Of a stretch of 64,000 nt of DNA, positions 61,979 through 64,000 are shown one piece after another. The notes beneath the pieces were generated by a model. It was not told the origin of the DNA. It did not search any database and saw nothing but the letters and a program-made list of their open reading frames with translations. This DNA is from Bog-473 sp963828505. GTDB taxonomy: Bacteria; Actinomycetota; Acidimicrobiia; Acidimicrobiales; RAAP-2. A program made the translations under genes and the position numbers. The stretch covers positions 211,715 through 275,714 of the forward strand of contig CAWHFM010000021.1 in the NCBI GenBank assembly GCA_963828505.1, read 5' to 3'. Numbering within the stretch: position 1 is the first letter of the stretch; each line of letters opens with the position of its first letter.

Positions 61979-62653
61979 AGCACGACGAGCGTGGCGCCCG
62001 AGGTCCGCAGGCGAGTTCTTTCGTCACGCGACCGCTTCTGGCGCCCCGAGGACTTCGACGGCTCCCCTGACGCGGTGGCCCAAGCGCTGTCCCGGTTGGC
62101 CCGCACCGGCGACCTTCGCCGCATCCGGCGGGGACTGTACTGGCGCGGAACGTCGACCCGACTTGGCATGGCTCCCCCGCCTCCGGGCCGCCTCGCTGGA
62201 GAGGTGGTCGGTGACACGGGCACTGGACCGAGCGGAAGGAGCGCCGCCCTGGCTCTTGGCCTTTCGACCCAAGTGCCCCGCCGGGAGGCGATCGCTGTGC
62301 CAGGAAGACCGCCTCGGAGTCCCGGTCCCGTCTACTACGTGAGCCGCGCCGCCAGCACCAAGCGTCGTGATGAGCGTCTCCACCCGACCGAGGTGGCACT
62401 CTTCGAGGTGCTGCGGGACTGGAACAGTCTCGTCGAGATGCCAACGGAGGACGCGGTCGATCGGATAGCGCGACTCATTGACAGCGGTGCGATCCGACTT
62501 GACCGGCTCGCTCGCGCTTCGAAGACCGAGCCGCCTCGGGTCCGCGAACGGCTCCGGCGCCTCCTTGTTGCGCTCGACCGACCGGAGATCGTCGACGTCA
62601 TCCGCCCGGCGCGCAGCGAGTCAATCCGCCACGATCTGGCGCTGGCGGGCTGA
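61976..62653 (+). CDS. abiEi: AbiEi-like antitoxin (DUF6088 type)
   Basis: About 225 residues. N-terminal winged helix: SSRDRFWRPEDFDGSPDAVA, QALSRLARTGDLRRIRRGLY, W. The central part SAALALGLSTQVPRREAIAV and VYYVSRAAS matches the AbiEi/DUF6088 antitoxin C-terminal fold, and LHPTEVALFEVLRDW is conserved. ATG 61976 fits the promoter spacing better than ATG 61967. Stop is 4 bases before the partner gene. Expected to repress the operon and neutralise the toxin. Confidence 0.82.
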   Translation: MSTTSVAPEVRRRVLSSRDRFWRPEDFDGSPDAVAQALSRLARTGDLRRIRRGLYWRGTSTRLGMAPPPPGRLAGEVVGDTGTGPSGRSAALALGLSTQVPRREAIAVPGRPPRSPGPVYYVSRAASTKRRDERLHPTEVALFEVLRDWNSLVEMPTEDAVDRIARLIDSGAIRLDRLARASKTEPPRVRERLRRLLVALDRPEIVDVIRPARSESIRHDLALAG

Positions 62654-62657
62654 TCCA

Positions 62658-63622
62658 GTGGCTCGCTTCCGGGACTTGGGGGAATTCGGACCGACGCTCG
62701 ACGCAGCCGCCGAGCGTCTCGGGATCAGCCCGACTGCCGTCGAAAAGGACTACTGGGTGAGCGAGGTCCTCCGTGTGCTCGGGCGCGACTTTGGGGGGGA
62801 CTTCATATTCAAGGGCGGCACCAGCCTTTCAAAGGGCTTTCGGATGGTGGAACGCTTCTCAGAGGACATTGACGTCCTGGTTCTGCCCGGCGAGCGAGGA
62901 CGCGGAGCGACCGACAGCTCATGAAAGCCATGGGAGAGGCCGCGGCCAACGGTGTCGGCGGCTCGGCATCGGCCGTCGGTGGGAGCGAGACCGGTCGCCA
63001 TCGCTCTTACGAGGTGGCCTACCCCGCCACGCGTGAGCCGACCGCGCTGATCCGAACGAGCGTGCTCCTCGAAATGGGTGTCCGGGGTGGACCCCACCCC
63101 CACGAGCGTGTCCCGATCGGCTCTCTACTCGGTGATGTGCTTGAAGCCGCCGGGACCGATCTCAGTGAGTTCATGGACCTCGAGCCCTTCGAGGTTGCTG
63201 TGCTTCATCCCGGACGTACGCTCCTCGAGAAGCTCGTCCTCATCCACGCACTGGCCCAGCAACTCGCCGCCGAGCCGGGTACGTCGATCGACCGACGGAG
63301 CGGTCGGCACTTCTACGACGTGTATCAGCTCCTTGGAGACCGGCGTGTGCTCGATCTTCTCTCCGACCGGGCTCAGAGCCAAGAGGTGATGAGCAGCATC
63401 AAGGAAATCAATCGTGAGTTCTTCGGGAATGGCGACGACATCGAAGTACGACCACCGAGAGGATTCGGCTCCTGCCCGGCGTTCGATTCGAGTAGCGATG
63501 TCTCCATCCAACTTCGAGCCACCTACGAGGCCACCATGCCGGCGCTCTATTTCGGGTCGGACCCGCTACCAGATTGGGTGGCGATCTGTCGGCGCGTGGC
63601 TGAGCGACGCGACCTGCTCTGA
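62658..63622 (+). pseudogene. abiEii: AbiEii-type nucleotidyltransferase toxin, frameshifted
   Basis: The GTG at 62658 starts the N-terminal frame with LGISPTAVEKDYWVSEVLRV, the nucleotidyltransferase motif FIFKGGTSLSKGFRMVERFS and EDIDVLVLPGERGRG. The frame is lost near 62900 and continues from 62921 with MKAMGEAAANGVGGSAS, LEPFEVAVLHPGRTLLEKLV and FYDVYQLLGDRRVLDLL. Joining across one missing base restores a toxin of about 320 residues. The catalytic Gly-Ser/Asp motifs are intact, so this is a recent loss or an indel error. Confidence 0.82.
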
Positions 63623-63819
63623 CCCGTCAGGTCGGCTCCCCGGTGAGGGCGGCACCTTTGCTCCCTCTGTGCGACAAAGCGTCGTTTGCAAAGACGTCGG
63701 GAGACTCCGCCTTGTGGCCCCGATTCACTCGACATGTGACCCGATAAAGACACGTAAAGACACGTCGGAGAATCTGGTCTTCTGGGGGGATCTCACCTCG
63801 GCCCGCTGACCTGGGCCTT
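63623..63819. other. Spacer before repeat copy E
   Basis: No gene. Contains an extra piece of the dispersed repeat, GATAAAGACACGTAAAGACA (63743-63762), and GACCTGGGCCTTTGGTGG leading into copy E, matching the left flank of copy B. Confidence 0.45.
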
Positions 63820-64000
63820 TGGTGGAGGTGAAGGGACTCGAACCCTCGGCCTCTACATTGCGAAAGTACGGTCCTCAGCCTTTTGACCCGGCCCTTTCCG
63901 AAAGCAGTCCTGGTAGCGGCGTTTCGATCCCCTCAGGTTCCCTCACGATCCCTCTCCTTCCCTCTCGATAAAGACACGTAAAGACACGCCCGAACGGAGT
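63820..64000 (+). repeat. Dispersed repeat copy E, with tRNA-like 3' end, cut by window edge
   Basis: Starts TGGTGGAGGTGAAGGGACTC with the same minus-strand tRNA/tmRNA-like 3' end as copy C (63820-63864), then AGCGGCGTTTCGATCCCCTC and TAAAGACACGTAAAGACACG. The right half lies outside the window. Confidence 0.78.

Noticed and set aside
1..64000. CRISPR array or Cas genes
   Set aside because: No regularly spaced short repeats with unique spacers and no Cas-like proteins were seen.

Overview
The window is high-GC DNA that reads as actinobacterial chromosome. Supporting signs are frequent GTG starts, many 4-base GTGA/ATGA gene overlaps, a mycothiol-type DinB protein, LAL-type LuxR regulators, DUF1214/sulfotransferase and AveC-like genes, and two soluble P450s. 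No rRNA or complete tRNA gene was found, so the species cannot be named.

Layout. 1-3200: the start of an export operon (two FPDP-motif proteins and a HlyD-like adaptor) divergent from an OmpR-type two-component pair. 3200-18550: a mobile-element graveyard. It holds an IS3-family element (4775-9625) with a recombinase-in-trio (RIT) element inside it, an IS66 element (10877-12584) that splits a secreted glycine-rich protein, a decayed Tn554-like recombinase module, IS fragments, and fragments of unrelated genes (SGNH domain, DedA, agmatine deiminase, ECF sigma). A secreted YVTN beta-propeller gene (15590-16582) survives intact. 18570-25320: accessory chromosomal genes, namely DUF1214 with a divergent sulfotransferase, secreted proteins, a GNAT, and an SRPBCC-SRPBCC-ArsR operon with a clear promoter and double operator. 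25350-31070: half a phosphoketolase gene, a group II intron broken by IS1182, and half an acyl-CoA ligase. 31200-39980: a hydrolase split by IS5 and divergent from a MarR gene with twin operators, then DinB, PF20091-type hydrolase and TetR genes. 40019-49080: a minus-strand cluster (small membrane protein, AveC-like protein, two LivJ-type binding proteins, P450, dihydrodipicolinate-reductase-like enzyme, NTF2-like protein) divergent from a TetR gene. A second IS1182 copy splits the NTF2-like gene. 49300-58900: a broken ClC/CBS gene, a cation/proton antiporter, a frameshifted LAL regulator, hemerythrin, MFS exporter and NmrA-like reductase. 59260-64000: TetR, a second P450, and an AbiE-type toxin-antitoxin pair whose toxin is frameshifted.

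Two themes stand out. First, in four cases (IS66, IS5, IS1182 copy 2, and RIT inside IS3) the target duplication is visible and the pre-insertion gene can be rebuilt in frame across the insertion. Second, a dispersed noncoding repeat of about 150-420 bp occurs at least seven times; four copies begin with a 3' tRNA- or tmRNA-like end.

Several otherwise well-preserved genes carry single-base indels, some of them in G runs. Some of these may be sequencing or assembly errors rather than real pseudogenes. All functional calls rest on motif recognition by eye; no database search was run.
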